Shown here piece after piece: positions 9,658-18,615 of a stretch of 42,699 nt of DNA (its first letter is position 1; each line of letters begins with the position of its first letter). Under the pieces are notes generated by a model. The model was not told the origin of the DNA and made no database searches. It saw nothing but the letters and a program-made list of their open reading frames with translations. Position numbers and translations under genes: made by a program. Source of the stretch: UBA2336 sp964597075 (lineage in GTDB: Bacteria; Bacteroidota; Bacteroidia; Cytophagales; Cyclobacteriaceae); the NCBI GenBank assembly GCA_964597075.1, contig CAZQXC010000008.1, positions 1 to 42,699 on the forward strand. Reading direction: 5' to 3'.

Positions 9658-12600
9658 TCAATTCACTTTTCTATTTGGCGTATATGGAGCTCCTGCTTTT
9701 TCCAGCCTTATTTCGAAATCATCCAACCGATCATAAAAGGTGGAAGCATTCTGTAAATAGTGTTCAAACTCAATTTGAGCAATTTCAATACTCCGTCTAT
9801 AGGTGGCGGTCGGGGGCTCTGAAGTACTCCAATGCCCATAAATCACAGATCCTACCCTATTTATTATGGAAGGAGTTGTGGACTCATCCTTGCTTTGAAG
9901 TAATCCGTCACCCAGCAAGGTTGTCCTCAGGTTAAATAAAGCTGTATTGAGCGCTGTCCATTCTGCAAATAGATCAGGTGATGCTTTGGGTGTTTTTGTT
10001 AATGCAGCTTTAATAAAACGAAGCTTATCTCCTGCCTCAGTCAATTGCCTGGCCGCACTTGAAGTCCTTATGGAAAGCGCAGCGGTTTGTTTTTTGAAAG
10101 CTGCCATCTCCTCGTAGTTGGCATCGGTTGGATGTACTGGTTTTACCATGAATGCTTGTGCTTTTCCTTGTTGCTTTAATTTTCCGTTATTCATCACATA
10201 AAGCTCCACACTGTATTTTCCAGGGGCTACCAAAGGTCCTTGAGGATCACTTACCCAAGGTGGTTGAAAAGCGGGAACGGTTAGATTGATTGGGTTGGGA
10301 GGAGGAAGTCTCAAATCCCAACTTGCCCGATGCAATCCTGCTTTGGCTGCTCCTTCGATCCAACGAATGGGCTCTCCATTTTTATCCCGTACCAAAAGCA
10401 TTACATTAGGCTCCTCTTCAATGGCCTCCCGTCTCAGTTGATCCCAACCCGGAAAAGGAATGGTACTTTTCTGTTCATTCAGCACTTTTTCACTTTCCCT
10501 ACGCTGCGCTTTTTCTGTTTTTGGAAGTTCCTTTAGGTAATAGGTGAACACTGCCCCGAAGGGTGGGTTATCACTGACAAAACTGTCTGAACCTTGAGAA
10601 GGCATCCCTTTTGCCTGGAAAGGTACACTGGGAACATACCACCAGGCATCTCTTACTGGCAATACCCTATTTGAATTTGCATTAGCCAAGTTGTTGATCT
10701 CCCGTAAAGGCGAGTAATCATCCAGGATATAAATTCCCCGTCCAAAGCTGGCGCCAACCAAGTCATTGTCTCTTGCGTGAAGCGCTAAATCCCGAAACGG
10801 AATGGTTGGTACACCTGCATGCAACTTTGTCCAATTGATACCTTTATTCACCGAAAAATATATACCATACTCTGCCCCGATAAACAGTAAATTTTCATCT
10901 ACATGATCCTGCTTGATCACCCAGACAATCGTTTTTGCTGGAAGATCTCCTGTGATGGGGCGCCAGGTTTTCCCTTTATCGGTACTGATGAAAATGTAAG
11001 AGGAATAGTCGCCCAATTGATGTCCATCGGCAACGGCAAATACCGTATTGACTTCATGGGAAGAGACCTCGATAGTATTGATGGATGTCAATGCGGGTAC
11101 CTTGGGAAGGTTTCCACATTTCCTCCAATTCTTACCATCGTCTTCGCTTACATATATCAATCCATCATCAGAGCCTGTATAAAGTAATCCTGCTTGTAAG
11201 GGAGATTCAGAAAGCGTGGTCAAGGTGGCAAATTTTGACATCGCTCCATTGTCATACAATGCATCAATACCCGGTACACGGTCCATCATCTCCAGTTCAT
11301 ACCTGCTGACATTGGTAGTTAGGTCCCCGCTGATGGTCGTCCATGAATGGCCACGATCGGTGCTTTTCCAAACCCTTTGTGATCCAACATAAAGGGTTTT
11401 ATGATCATGGTGGCTTACTTGTATAGGACTGTCCCAGTTCCAGCGTTCTGCTGGTTCACCTGGGCCGGGTTGTGGCTGAATATTCAATACCTCACCAGTG
11501 CTTCTGTTGTGTCGGTGTAATAGACCCTGCTGAATTTCCATATACACAATATTGGGATCTTTGGGATCGAAAGCGACATCATAGCCATCGGCCCCCAAGG
11601 GAACATACCAGTCCTGATTGCGTATGCCTTCAATATTGGTGGTCCTAGCTGGACCTAATAATGTCCCAAGATCTTGTGCCCCTGCCACCACATTATAAAA
11701 TGGCTCAGCATGATCGATCCCCACCTTATAAAATTGGGAGACCGGCAGATTCGGGAAGTGACGCCAGGTAACTCCGTCATCAAAAGTTTCATACAGTCCT
11801 CCATCCGTTCCCACGATCAAATGCTTTCCATTCGCAGGATCAATCCATAGGGCGTGGTTGTCACTATGTTTCGCGCTTCCGGTTTCCCCATAATCGAAGG
11901 TCTTGCCTCCATCACGGGTTACATGTATAAACACATCCATCTGGTAAACCAGATCAGGATTGGTGGGCGAAGCTTCTATTTCCTGGTAGTAGTGCGGTCC
12001 GGTTCCTCCTGAAATATAACTATTCCGTTTTTCCCAACTTTCCCCCTTATCGGTAGACCTATAAAATCCCTTATTGGCATTGTCGGCTTCTATGGTAGCA
12101 TACACGATTTGGGGATCGGCAGGCGTTACCGCCAATCCTATTTTTCCCATGTCGCCTTGAGGTAAACCTTCTTTTATTTGTCTCCAGCTTTCGCCACCAT
12201 CTGTGGATTTAAAAATACCTGACTTAGGTCCACCAGCAAGAAGCGCCCATGTTTTTCTCCTGCGTTGATAAGCTGCAGCGTATAGGATATCAGGATTGGC
12301 AGGATCAAATTCTACATCCGTGACGCCCGTATCTTGATCAATTTTAAGTACCAGGGTCCAGGTTCTGCCTCCATCGTTAGTTTTGTATATTCCACGCTCA
12401 CCTCCTGATGACCACAATGGGCCTTCGGCTGCTACATAGACTACCTGAGAGTTTCGTGGGTCGATTAAAATTCTTCCGATATGCTCTGAATTTTTCAGTC
12501 CCATCGGTTGCCAGGTGGCACCTCCATCCATGCTTTTATAGACACCATCTCCCCAACCTACATGACGACCACTCACATTCTCGCCTGTACCTACCCAGAC

Positions 12601-12984
12601 TACTTCCGGATTGTTTGGATCTAAGGCTACCGTACCAATAGAATAAGAGGATTGCGCATCGAATATCGGTGTCCAGGTTGTTCCGCTATTGGTGGTTTTC
12701 CATAAACCTCCGGAGCCCACCGCCACATACCAAGTACTGTTATTTAAAGGATTTATGGCAATATCAGCAATTCTTCCTCCCATAAAAGCAGGGCCGATAC
12801 TTCTCAGCTGAAGTCCCCTGGCTACTTGAGCTGCCATTTCCTTTTGATTGGATTGAGCCCAGGAAGGAAGTATGGTGAATACAAAGAAAATAAGCGTTGT
12901 AAAAAGAAGGCTGATGGTTTTAGTTTTTTCCAGGAAGACCTTGTGTAGACGAATCCACAAAAGGTCAGTAAAATGTGTTTTCAT
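9658..12984 (-). CDS. Secreted BNR/sortilin-type beta-propeller protein (glycosidase-like annotation)
   Basis: About 1108 residues, exported. The N-terminal two thirds consist of repeated Asp-box (BNR) blades of the S/T-x-D-x-G-x-T/S-W type: STDGGESWR, STDKGESWE, TNDGGRTWT, SMDGGATWQ, STDRGHSWT, STDKGKTWR and several looser copies, at least ten in all. This is the VPS10/sortilin-like propeller fold often labelled glycosyl hydrolase BNR repeat. A beta-sandwich-like and helical region fills the last 330 residues. No catalytic residues can be assigned, so binding or structural roles are as likely as hydrolysis. The open frame extends to a TTG at 13047, but the ATG at 12982-12984 puts the hydrophobic signal segment (ISLLFTTLIFFVFTILPSWA) nearer the start and is preferred. 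No secretion-type-IX C-terminal domain is evident. Confidence 0.88.
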   Translation of the reverse strand: MKTHFTDLLWIRLHKVFLEKTKTISLLFTTLIFFVFTILPSWAQSNQKEMAAQVARGLQLRSIGPAFMGGRIADIAINPLNNSTWYVAVGSGGLWKTTNSGTTWTPIFDAQSSYSIGTVALDPNNPEVVWVGTGENVSGRHVGWGDGVYKSMDGGATWQPMGLKNSEHIGRILIDPRNSQVVYVAAEGPLWSSGGERGIYKTNDGGRTWTLVLKIDQDTGVTDVEFDPANPDILYAAAYQRRRKTWALLAGGPKSGIFKSTDGGESWRQIKEGLPQGDMGKIGLAVTPADPQIVYATIEADNANKGFYRSTDKGESWEKRNSYISGGTGPHYYQEIEASPTNPDLVYQMDVFIHVTRDGGKTFDYGETGSAKHSDNHALWIDPANGKHLIVGTDGGLYETFDDGVTWRHFPNLPVSQFYKVGIDHAEPFYNVVAGAQDLGTLLGPARTTNIEGIRNQDWYVPLGADGYDVAFDPKDPNIVYMEIQQGLLHRHNRSTGEVLNIQPQPGPGEPAERWNWDSPIQVSHHDHKTLYVGSQRVWKSTDRGHSWTTISGDLTTNVSRYELEMMDRVPGIDALYDNGAMSKFATLTTLSESPLQAGLLYTGSDDGLIYVSEDDGKNWRKCGNLPKVPALTSINTIEVSSHEVNTVFAVADGHQLGDYSSYIFISTDKGKTWRPITGDLPAKTIVWVIKQDHVDENLLFIGAEYGIYFSVNKGINWTKLHAGVPTIPFRDLALHARDNDLVGASFGRGIYILDDYSPLREINNLANANSNRVLPVRDAWWYVPSVPFQAKGMPSQGSDSFVSDNPPFGAVFTYYLKELPKTEKAQRRESEKVLNEQKSTIPFPGWDQLRREAIEEEPNVMLLVRDKNGEPIRWIEGAAKAGLHRASWDLRLPPPNPINLTVPAFQPPWVSDPQGPLVAPGKYSVELYVMNNGKLKQQGKAQAFMVKPVHPTDANYEEMAAFKKQTAALSIRTSSAARQLTEAGDKLRFIKAALTKTPKASPDLFAEWTALNTALFNLRTTLLGDGLLQSKDESTTPSIINRVGSVIYGHWSTSEPPTATYRRSIEIAQIEFEHYLQNASTFYDRLDDFEIRLEKAGAPYTPNRKVN

Positions 12985-13138
12985 ACATGCTTGATTAACA
13001 CTAACAACATAATAAATTTCTGACAGGATTCTTTGTAAAAATTTCAATTTTATTTGTTGTGAGGCAGGCTGTATCTGAAAGCGTAAGGCACCTTAGGATC
13101 TCAAAATTTTTAATGATGGACATTGGCACTGGTAAACT

Positions 13139-13319
13139 GATGACCACGAAAACGACAAAATAGATATCCTTTCCATTCCGTTAAGGTGAAGCTAACGGTA
13201 TACTGCAATTCACAGGTGAGGTTAAGATTAACAGAAGAGACTTTGGTGTTGGGGGCAATCGCATTACTTTGGCCGATGAATTAGCAGTGTTGATTGAAGT
13301 TCAGGCATCCAGATTATGA
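13139..13319 (+). pseudogene. Decayed 3' end of a YceI-family gene
   Basis: On the plus strand, 13218-13319 reads in one frame as EVKINRRDFGVGGNRITLAD followed by ELAVLIEVQASRL and a stop, preceded in frame by GILQFTG. That is the C-terminal pattern of YceI-family lipid-binding secreted proteins (F-T-G-E-x-x-I-N-R-x-D-F-G-V-G-G ... L-A-D-E-x-x-x-x-I-E). Upstream the frame is closed by a TAA at 13182, but another frame gives KIDILSIPLR (about 13157-13186), matching the preceding beta strand, and a third gives GKLMTTKTTK before it. At least two frameshifts and no start codon make this a pseudogene remnant of roughly a third of a normal gene. Confidence 0.6.
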
Positions 13320-13360
13320 ACATTTTCGAGTACCCGATTGATATCCTGAAAACCATGAAG

Positions 13361-13382
13361 GCTTGCCTATTATCAGGCAAGC
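13361..13382. terminator. Hairpin between convergent units
   Basis: An 8-bp perfect inverted repeat, GCTTGCCT (13361-13368) and AGGCAAGC (13375-13382), with a 6-base loop. It sits between the YceI-like relic (plus strand) and the small membrane-protein gene (minus strand), where a bidirectional terminator would be expected. No T-run follows on either strand, so the assignment is tentative. Confidence 0.3.
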
Positions 13383-13462
13383 GCTTAGACGCGAAGAAAT
13401 CGCGAGTGCGTTGCGCCTCACTTCTTTACTCGCTTAGCATTAGTAACTCTATCACGCACTTT

Positions 13463-13711
13463 CTATGACAATAGTTTATCCTTATCAATTCTTCTGAGCG
13501 GTGAATCCTCATAAAAGTAGTCGTCAAATTTCTTACCACTCAGGTTCGAGGTATCCTTTAAAATGGTAATTACCATCACAATTGTTAATGCCGATACGAT
13601 AAGAAAGAGGGCGAAAATGACAAAAAACTCGAAGGACAAGGATGCCATTACGGTGTATACGAGCAATAATCCCGTGGTTAAGCTGGTTATAAATCCTGTT
13701 TTGTTACTCAT
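13463..13711 (-). CDS. Small membrane protein, unknown function
   Basis: 82 residues starting MSNKTGFITS. Two hydrophobic stretches (about 8-25 and 27-52: GLLLVYTVMASLSF, FFVIFALFLIVSALTIVMVI) form a likely helical hairpin, followed by a charged tail (KKFDDYFYEDSPLRRIDKDK) predicted to face the cytoplasm. The frame is open 14 codons further up to a TTG at 13753, but the ATG at 13709-13711 is the obvious start. It lies 115 bases before the lactate dehydrogenase stop on the same strand and might share its transcript. No family is recognised. The amphipathic, coherent composition makes it a credible gene. Confidence 0.6.
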   Translation of the reverse strand: MSNKTGFITSLTTGLLLVYTVMASLSFEFFVIFALFLIVSALTIVMVITILKDTSNLSGKKFDDYFYEDSPLRRIDKDKLLS

Positions 13712-13825
13712 AAATTCTGTTTTGATACCTATAGCATAATAACAAGAAGTCAAACAAAATGTTGCATGTTATGAGAAGCACCTTAGCTTACTCCATTGGC
13801 TTATAGAAATACTTATAGAGATGAT

Positions 13826-14824
13826 TCAGACTACCAGCGCTCCTTTAGTACTCAATGGATTTCCGTTCAATAAGTCGTGTACATTTCTTAATGTGGTAGA
13901 AGCAATTTCATTCAACGCTTCCTCCGTGAAAAATGCCTGATGCGCAGTGACCAATACATTTGGAAAACTCATCAATCGCTGAATGGTATCATCATCAATA
14001 ATTTTTGATGAAAGATCCCGAAAGAACAATTTTTCTTCCTGTTCATACACATCAATTCCCAGATAACCTATATGCCGGGATTTCAACGCTTCAATAATGG
14101 CTTTTGTATCAATTAACCCACCCCGACTGGTGTTAATCAGCATTACCCCTTTCTTCATGGTTTGGATGGACGCTCTGTTTATTAAATGATGGGTATGTTC
14201 ATTGAGCGGGCAATGAAGCGAAACAATGTCTGCCGTCTTTAACAACTCTTCCAAGGATACGTACCTCAAACCAGCGGTCTCCAATTCAGAATTTTTCACA
14301 ACATCAAAAGCAATTACATGGCAACCGAAACCGATCATAATCTTGCAAAAAGCAGCTCCGATATTTCCGGTGCCTACCACGCCTACTATTTTCTTGTGCA
14401 CATCAAATCCCAGCAACCCATTAAGTGAAAAGTTTTGTTCGCGCACGCGATTATAGGCTTTGTGGATTTTTCTGTTCAAGGTTAACAACATGGCCACGGT
14501 ATGTTCAGCTACCGCTTCAGGGGAATAGGCTGGCACACGACAAACTTTTATTCCGCTTGCACGTGCCGTTTCAAGGTCTACATTGTTAAACCCTGCACAC
14601 CGCAAAGCAATAACTTTAACGCCTTTCTCCTTAAGCTCGTGAATTACCTGGGCATTCAGTTTGTCGTTGACGAATACACACACCGCATCGGTATGTTCAA
14701 CGGCATTAATAATATGTGGACCCAGGTGGGTTTCCATATAAACAAACTCAAAACCAAAATCAGTATTCTGTTTATTGAAAAACTCCTGATCATATTGTTT
14801 TGCTGAGAAGAAAGTAATTTTCAT
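13826..14824 (-). CDS. ldhA: D-lactate dehydrogenase (2-hydroxyacid dehydrogenase family)
   Basis: NAD-dependent reduction of pyruvate to D-lactate in the cytoplasm. From the chosen start (MKITFFSAKQYDQEFF, ATG at 14822-14824; the frame runs 11 codons further up but the family begins here) the protein is 332 residues, close to E. coli LdhA. The nucleotide-binding motif is GVVGTGNIG (about 148-156). Catalytic Arg, Glu and His fall at about R234 (INTSRGGLID), E263 (GIDVYEQEE) and H295 (VLVTAHQAFFTEEAL), and the residues around them match fermentative LdhA rather than PdxB or SerA. The gene stands alone, with a palindromic repeat 58 bases upstream. D-lactate versus a related 2-oxoacid as substrate is inferred from these motifs. 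Confidence 0.9.
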   Translation of the reverse strand: MKITFFSAKQYDQEFFNKQNTDFGFEFVYMETHLGPHIINAVEHTDAVCVFVNDKLNAQVIHELKEKGVKVIALRCAGFNNVDLETARASGIKVCRVPAYSPEAVAEHTVAMLLTLNRKIHKAYNRVREQNFSLNGLLGFDVHKKIVGVVGTGNIGAAFCKIMIGFGCHVIAFDVVKNSELETAGLRYVSLEELLKTADIVSLHCPLNEHTHHLINRASIQTMKKGVMLINTSRGGLIDTKAIIEALKSRHIGYLGIDVYEQEEKLFFRDLSSKIIDDDTIQRLMSFPNVLVTAHQAFFTEEALNEIASTTLRNVHDLLNGNPLSTKGALVV

Positions 14825-15288
14825 GTTGGAAGATAACGTAAAAAACTCCGTTTCCAATCCTATCCGAAAACGTCATGGCGAGCCTGCCTGCGGCAGGCAG
14901 GCAAGAGGGAAGTCATCCCCTTTCGGGATCAAAAAAAATGCGATTGTTAAGGTCGTTCTCTACCTGTACGGCAGTTCCATTTCCCATGCCATTAACATAT
15001 TATTTTAGAACAATAAACGGATACTCATAAAATTTAATCCTCAAATTAAGAAAATAAAAACCTAAGTCGGTTTATACGCATTGAATTTTATTTAACCAAC
15101 GCTACCGAATTCTGATTTACTCTTTTGCCAACCGGGGTATACCGAATGGTACCGTTTCCATTATCACCATGTGCTGAAATGAAAATTATCCTAACTATTT
15201 TGTTTACATTGGCTACGTTAAAAAAGACATGACTATGCAAGAAATTAATGAAGATATCGGAATATAGCCTCCTAAAGAAAACAGGGAA
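14825..15288. other. Gap of about 460 bases with a dispersed repeat and an interrupted upstream frame
   Basis: The left part holds one copy of the dispersed palindromic repeat (14868-14930). The right part includes an in-frame upstream extension of the next gene: an ATG at 15229 reads MTMQEINEDIGI, then a TAG at 15265, then seven codons to the annotated ATG at 15289. The middle (about 14940-15220) has no gene I can support. A headless minus-strand frame ending near 15090 was noticed but has no recognised family. Confidence 0.5.
14868..14930. repeat. Dispersed intergenic palindromic repeat, copy 1
   Basis: Begins AAACGTCATGGCGA and contains a 21-base near-perfect palindrome at 14882-14902 built from GCCTGCCTGC and GCAGGCAGGC around a central G, followed by AAGAGGGAAGTCATC. 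Related copies occur at 25075-25175 and 33425-33565, all between genes. The pattern (GTCATTGCGAGCCTGCC ... GAAGCAATCTC) is typical of high-copy intergenic repeats in Bacteroidota genomes. It may fold into a strong hairpin in RNA. Confidence 0.7.
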
Positions 15289-15876
15289 ATGCGTATTGCC
15301 TATTTAATTGCTTTCTTTGCCGCTGCACTTTCCTTTATAAACATAGGTTCCAATAATTATCGAGATAAGGAACTTGTTGGTGTGAATAAAAAAATGACGG
15401 AGTATTCACTCTACCACAGCAAGATTTTAAAAGAAACTCTACTCCAGGCAGAGCGCGATTTACTGGCTGATCTTATGCTCGCTGGCGCTATAGTTACTCC
15501 TGACACATCAATTGTACACTCGCGGCTTAGAAAATTTGATCAGGTTTTGAGCTTAATCAGAAGCCAGCAAAACGAATTAATGAAAGGATCGGTATTTGAC
15601 TCACCCGCTCAATGGACAATGCCCGACATTAACGATGAACTGGGAAAAATTAAAGGACTACAAAACTGGGAATATGAAATAGAGGCTTTGGATCTTGCCG
15701 GAGATAAATTTGATCTTTCAGCATTATTCCTTGAGCTAGGGTTGGTTATGGGTGCTATGGGGATTATTGTTCGTTTCACACAAGCCAAAAATTTGTTTCG
15801 CTGGCTTATGATGGCGTTTGGCGTTCTGGGGATGGGTTTTGGGATTTTGGGCTATTATTATGCGCTTAGTATATAG
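15289..15876 (+). CDS. Membrane protein resembling the DUF4337 family
   Basis: 195 residues, function unknown. A hydrophobic N-terminus (IAYLIAFFAAALSFINIG, about 3-20), a charged helical middle (about 22-145, with KKMTEYSLYHSKILKETLLQ), and two C-terminal membrane segments (about 147-163 and 170-193, LFRWLMMAFGVLGMGFGILG). This order, with a tyrosine- and lysine-rich segment after the first helix, resembles DUF4337 proteins. Those usually carry 15-25 soluble residues before the first membrane helix, whereas this frame starts directly at the helix. The missing piece may lie upstream, where an in-frame ATG at 15229 is cut off by a TAG at 15265. The ATG at 15289 has a purine-rich GGGAA just ahead of it. 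DUF4337 assignment is by eye. Confidence 0.6.
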   Translation: MRIAYLIAFFAAALSFINIGSNNYRDKELVGVNKKMTEYSLYHSKILKETLLQAERDLLADLMLAGAIVTPDTSIVHSRLRKFDQVLSLIRSQQNELMKGSVFDSPAQWTMPDINDELGKIKGLQNWEYEIEALDLAGDKFDLSALFLELGLVMGAMGIIVRFTQAKNLFRWLMMAFGVLGMGFGILGYYYALSI

Positions 15877-15987
15877 TCACTCATCTGCGGAGACTCGAGC
15901 TATAAAATACAGTGATAATTTTTCCATCGAGCGCAAGGCCTACAACTCCTCCCTGTAAAGGCATAAGTTCGTTTGGGAAGGAGAAAA

Positions 15988-17256
15988 CTAACTCAACACA
16001 AAACCATGGGGTATAGTAGCTTCTTTTTTCACCACCACAATTCCTCCCGAAACAACAAACAAATCAGTTTCCTGATTGGGAAGGTGTAGGCCTCCAACAA
16101 TGGTAACATCATTTCCAATTTTACAACTTTTATCTAAAATAGCATTTTCGATGTGACAGTTCTCTCCTATTCCCATCAAAATTTCACCGGGCCTTTCTGC
16201 AATTTCTTTCAGTGTCTGGTACGAATCACTTCCCATCATGTATGTTTTGATTACCGTACTGCCTTTTCCAATTCTTGATCGCACACCAATTACCGATCGT
16301 TCAATTTTTGCAGCGTGGATGATCGTACCATCGGCCACCACCGAATCCATAATTAACGTACCCGAAATTTTAGAGGTCGGCAGGATTCGTGCATGCGTAT
16401 AAACACGCTGTCTGTTATCAAATAAGTTAAAGCTTGGAATCGGATCGGTAAATCCAAGGTTTGCTTCAAAGAAGGAATGAATATTTCCAATGTCTGTCCA
16501 ATACCCTTCAAATTGGTAACTCAGCACCTTGTGCTTACCAATGGATTGTGGTATGATTTCCTTTCCGAAATCATTCGTAGCTGGATCATTCATCAAGTCG
16601 ATCAGCAAATCTCTGTCAAACACATAAATGCCCATTGATGCCAGGTATAAGCGACCTTCAGATTTCATATGTTCACTAACTTCCGAGTTCCAGTGAAGTA
16701 TTTCTTCAGCATTTGGTTTTTCGATAAACCTGGTGATCATACTTTCGTCATCGGTTTTCATAATACCAAACTCCACACCTTCTGCTGCTTTCACGGGCAA
16801 GGTGGCGATGGTAATTCGGGCACCACTATCAACATGCCGCTGAATCAACGTATTAAAGTCCATTTGATACAGTTGGTCGCCCGAAAGGATGAGTGCATAT
16901 TTAAAGTCGTGATTAAGGAAATGGTGCATGCTTTGACGTACGGCATCGGCTGTACCCTGAAACCAATTCTTATTGGCCATCGTCTGTTCAGCAGCCAGCA
17001 CGTCCACAAATGCACGGCTGAACAAACTAAAATTATAGGTATTTTTAATGTGGCGGTTAAGTGAAGCCGAATTGAATTGCGTGAGTACGAACATCCTGCT
17101 GATATTCGAATTAATACAATTGGATAACGGTATGTCTACCAATCGGTATTTTCCTGCAATGGGAACTGCAGGCTTGGAACGTTTTGCCGTAAGCGGGTAC
17201 AAACGCGATCCCTGGCCTCCGCCCAGAATGATCGCAATAACATCATTGTTTATCAT
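15988..17256 (-). CDS. glgC: Glucose-1-phosphate adenylyltransferase (ADP-glucose pyrophosphorylase)
   Basis: Makes ADP-glucose from glucose-1-phosphate and ATP, the committing step of bacterial glycogen synthesis. From ATG 17254-17256 the protein has 422 residues, normal for GlgC. Visible signatures: the nucleotide-binding loop IAIILGGGQGSRLYPLTAKR near the start, KPAVPIAGKYRLVDIPLSN (activator and ATP region), DADAVRQ-like TADAVRQ, LSGDQLYQMD, FIEKP, GYWTDIGN, and a C-terminal left-handed beta-helix (VIGVRSRIGKGSTVIKTYMM). The frame is open 28 codons further up, but those codons lie inside glgA and lack family similarity. The ATG sits inside the last 14 bases of glgA, so translation is probably coupled. 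Confidence 0.95.
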   Translation of the reverse strand: MINNDVIAIILGGGQGSRLYPLTAKRSKPAVPIAGKYRLVDIPLSNCINSNISRMFVLTQFNSASLNRHIKNTYNFSLFSRAFVDVLAAEQTMANKNWFQGTADAVRQSMHHFLNHDFKYALILSGDQLYQMDFNTLIQRHVDSGARITIATLPVKAAEGVEFGIMKTDDESMITRFIEKPNAEEILHWNSEVSEHMKSEGRLYLASMGIYVFDRDLLIDLMNDPATNDFGKEIIPQSIGKHKVLSYQFEGYWTDIGNIHSFFEANLGFTDPIPSFNLFDNRQRVYTHARILPTSKISGTLIMDSVVADGTIIHAAKIERSVIGVRSRIGKGSTVIKTYMMGSDSYQTLKEIAERPGEILMGIGENCHIENAILDKSCKIGNDVTIVGGLHLPNQETDLFVVSGGIVVVKKEATIPHGFVLS

Positions 17257-18460
17257 GATCCAGGATTTTTTTATATAGGTTCTCCGTTTGTTGAGCAATC
17301 GCCTTCCAGTCAAAATATTTTTCGACTCGCTTTCGGCCATTAGCGCCCATGTCTTCCCTTAACTTTTCATTGGCCATTAGTTTGTTAATACCAGCAGCCA
17401 AATCTCTTGCAAATTTATCCGGATCAGAGGCTTCAAATGGAGCAGTTTTTTCCTGTTCAAGTGGAACAAGAATTCCCGTTTCGTCATTTACCACTACTTC
17501 TTTTATGCCACCTACATTACTCGCCACGACCGCAGTTTGGCACGCCATGGCCTCAATATTAATAATACCAAAGGGCTCATAAATTGAAGGACAACAGAAC
17601 ACAGCGGCATGGGAATACAGTTGAATTACTTCCTTTTTGCTTACCATTTCGGCTATCCAGATTACATTCTTACGAGTCTTTTGAACGTCTTCAACGCGTT
17701 GTTTCATTTCCTGGCCGATGGCTTCCGTGTCTGGCGCACCGGCACACAAAACAACCTGGGTATCGTGATGAATGTATTGAATGGCATTGACCAGGTGGAT
17801 AATTCCCTTTTGTCGGGTGATTCGCCCGACAAAAAGTACATAGGGTTTGGATTTGTCGATACCGAACGTATCCAGCGCAGCGGTATCGGTGGTTATGTTG
17901 TATTCATCGAGGTCGATACCATTATAAATTACACTGATCTTCTTTTCGTCTATGGTAAAATTCTTCAGTACATCGTGCTTGGTTTCTTGTGACACGGCAA
18001 TGACCGCATCGGCCATTTCAATGGCTGTCTTTTCTATCCAGGAAGAAGCATCGTACCCCCTTCCCAATTGCTCCCGCTTCCAGGGTCGAAGGGGTTCCAG
18101 TGAGTGTGTAGTGATAATCAAGGGTGTACCATAGCAAAGCTTGGATAATATACCCGCAAACTGGGCATACCAGGTATGGCAATGCACGATATCGGCATCC
18201 ATCACGCCACTATTCATTTGAATGCAGGTATTCAGGGTTTTAAAAATGGGCGCTAATTCAGGTTTGGTATTTTCCAGTGAAAGTAGATCGGAATTGAACC
18301 CCAAAACTCGTAACTGCTCCGATGGAGCTTCCTGATCGCCAAAGCAGCGCACCTCCACTTGCATAAAACGGGATAATTCACGTGCCAGGTATTCTACGTG
18401 CACACCGGCTCCTCCATAAATGTAAGGTGGGTATTCGCGTGTGTAAAAAAGTACTTTCAT
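17243..18460 (-). CDS. glgA: Glycogen synthase, GT4 type
   Basis: Transfers glucose from ADP-glucose (or UDP-glucose) to an alpha-glucan. 405 residues with the GT-B fold: N-terminal MKVLFYTREYPPYIYGGAGV (KxGG-like GGAGVHVEYL), IITTHSLEPLRPWKREQLG, the donor domain VLFVGRITRQKGIIHLVNAI, and the E-x7-E motif in SIYEPFGIINIEAMACQTAV. The TREYPP-YGGAGVH start and shorter length place it with the actinobacterial-type glycogen synthases (GT4), not E. coli-type GT5 GlgA. Mycobacterial members (GlgM) can make maltose-1-phosphate, so the exact product is open. It is first in the pair, overlapping glgC by 14 bases. No branching enzyme or GlgE gene is in the window. Confidence 0.88.
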   Translation of the reverse strand: MKVLFYTREYPPYIYGGAGVHVEYLARELSRFMQVEVRCFGDQEAPSEQLRVLGFNSDLLSLENTKPELAPIFKTLNTCIQMNSGVMDADIVHCHTWYAQFAGILSKLCYGTPLIITTHSLEPLRPWKREQLGRGYDASSWIEKTAIEMADAVIAVSQETKHDVLKNFTIDEKKISVIYNGIDLDEYNITTDTAALDTFGIDKSKPYVLFVGRITRQKGIIHLVNAIQYIHHDTQVVLCAGAPDTEAIGQEMKQRVEDVQKTRKNVIWIAEMVSKKEVIQLYSHAAVFCCPSIYEPFGIINIEAMACQTAVVASNVGGIKEVVVNDETGILVPLEQEKTAPFEASDPDKFARDLAAGINKLMANEKLREDMGANGRKRVEKYFDWKAIAQQTENLYKKILDHDKQ

Positions 18461-18615
18461 GAGGTGCTCTTTCAGGTAATAATACTAAAAGAAAGTATCA
18501 GTTTTTAATTCCTAATTAACTCAATATTATAAGTCATGGTATCGCCAGAATTTAACCGGTAGCTGCTCCGACCTGCCTTTGCCATATGTAGGTTCGGGTG
18601 GGTGCAGAAGATAAT

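Noticed and set aside
15090..15288. Headless minus-strand frame ending ISAHGDNGNGTIRYTPVGKR...LVK
   Set aside because: No start codon, no family recognised, and it overlaps the probable upstream region of the plus-strand gene.
15896..15960. Minus-strand short frame MPLQGGVVGLALDGKIITVF
   Set aside because: About 20 codons just past glgC with no family match; too short to support.
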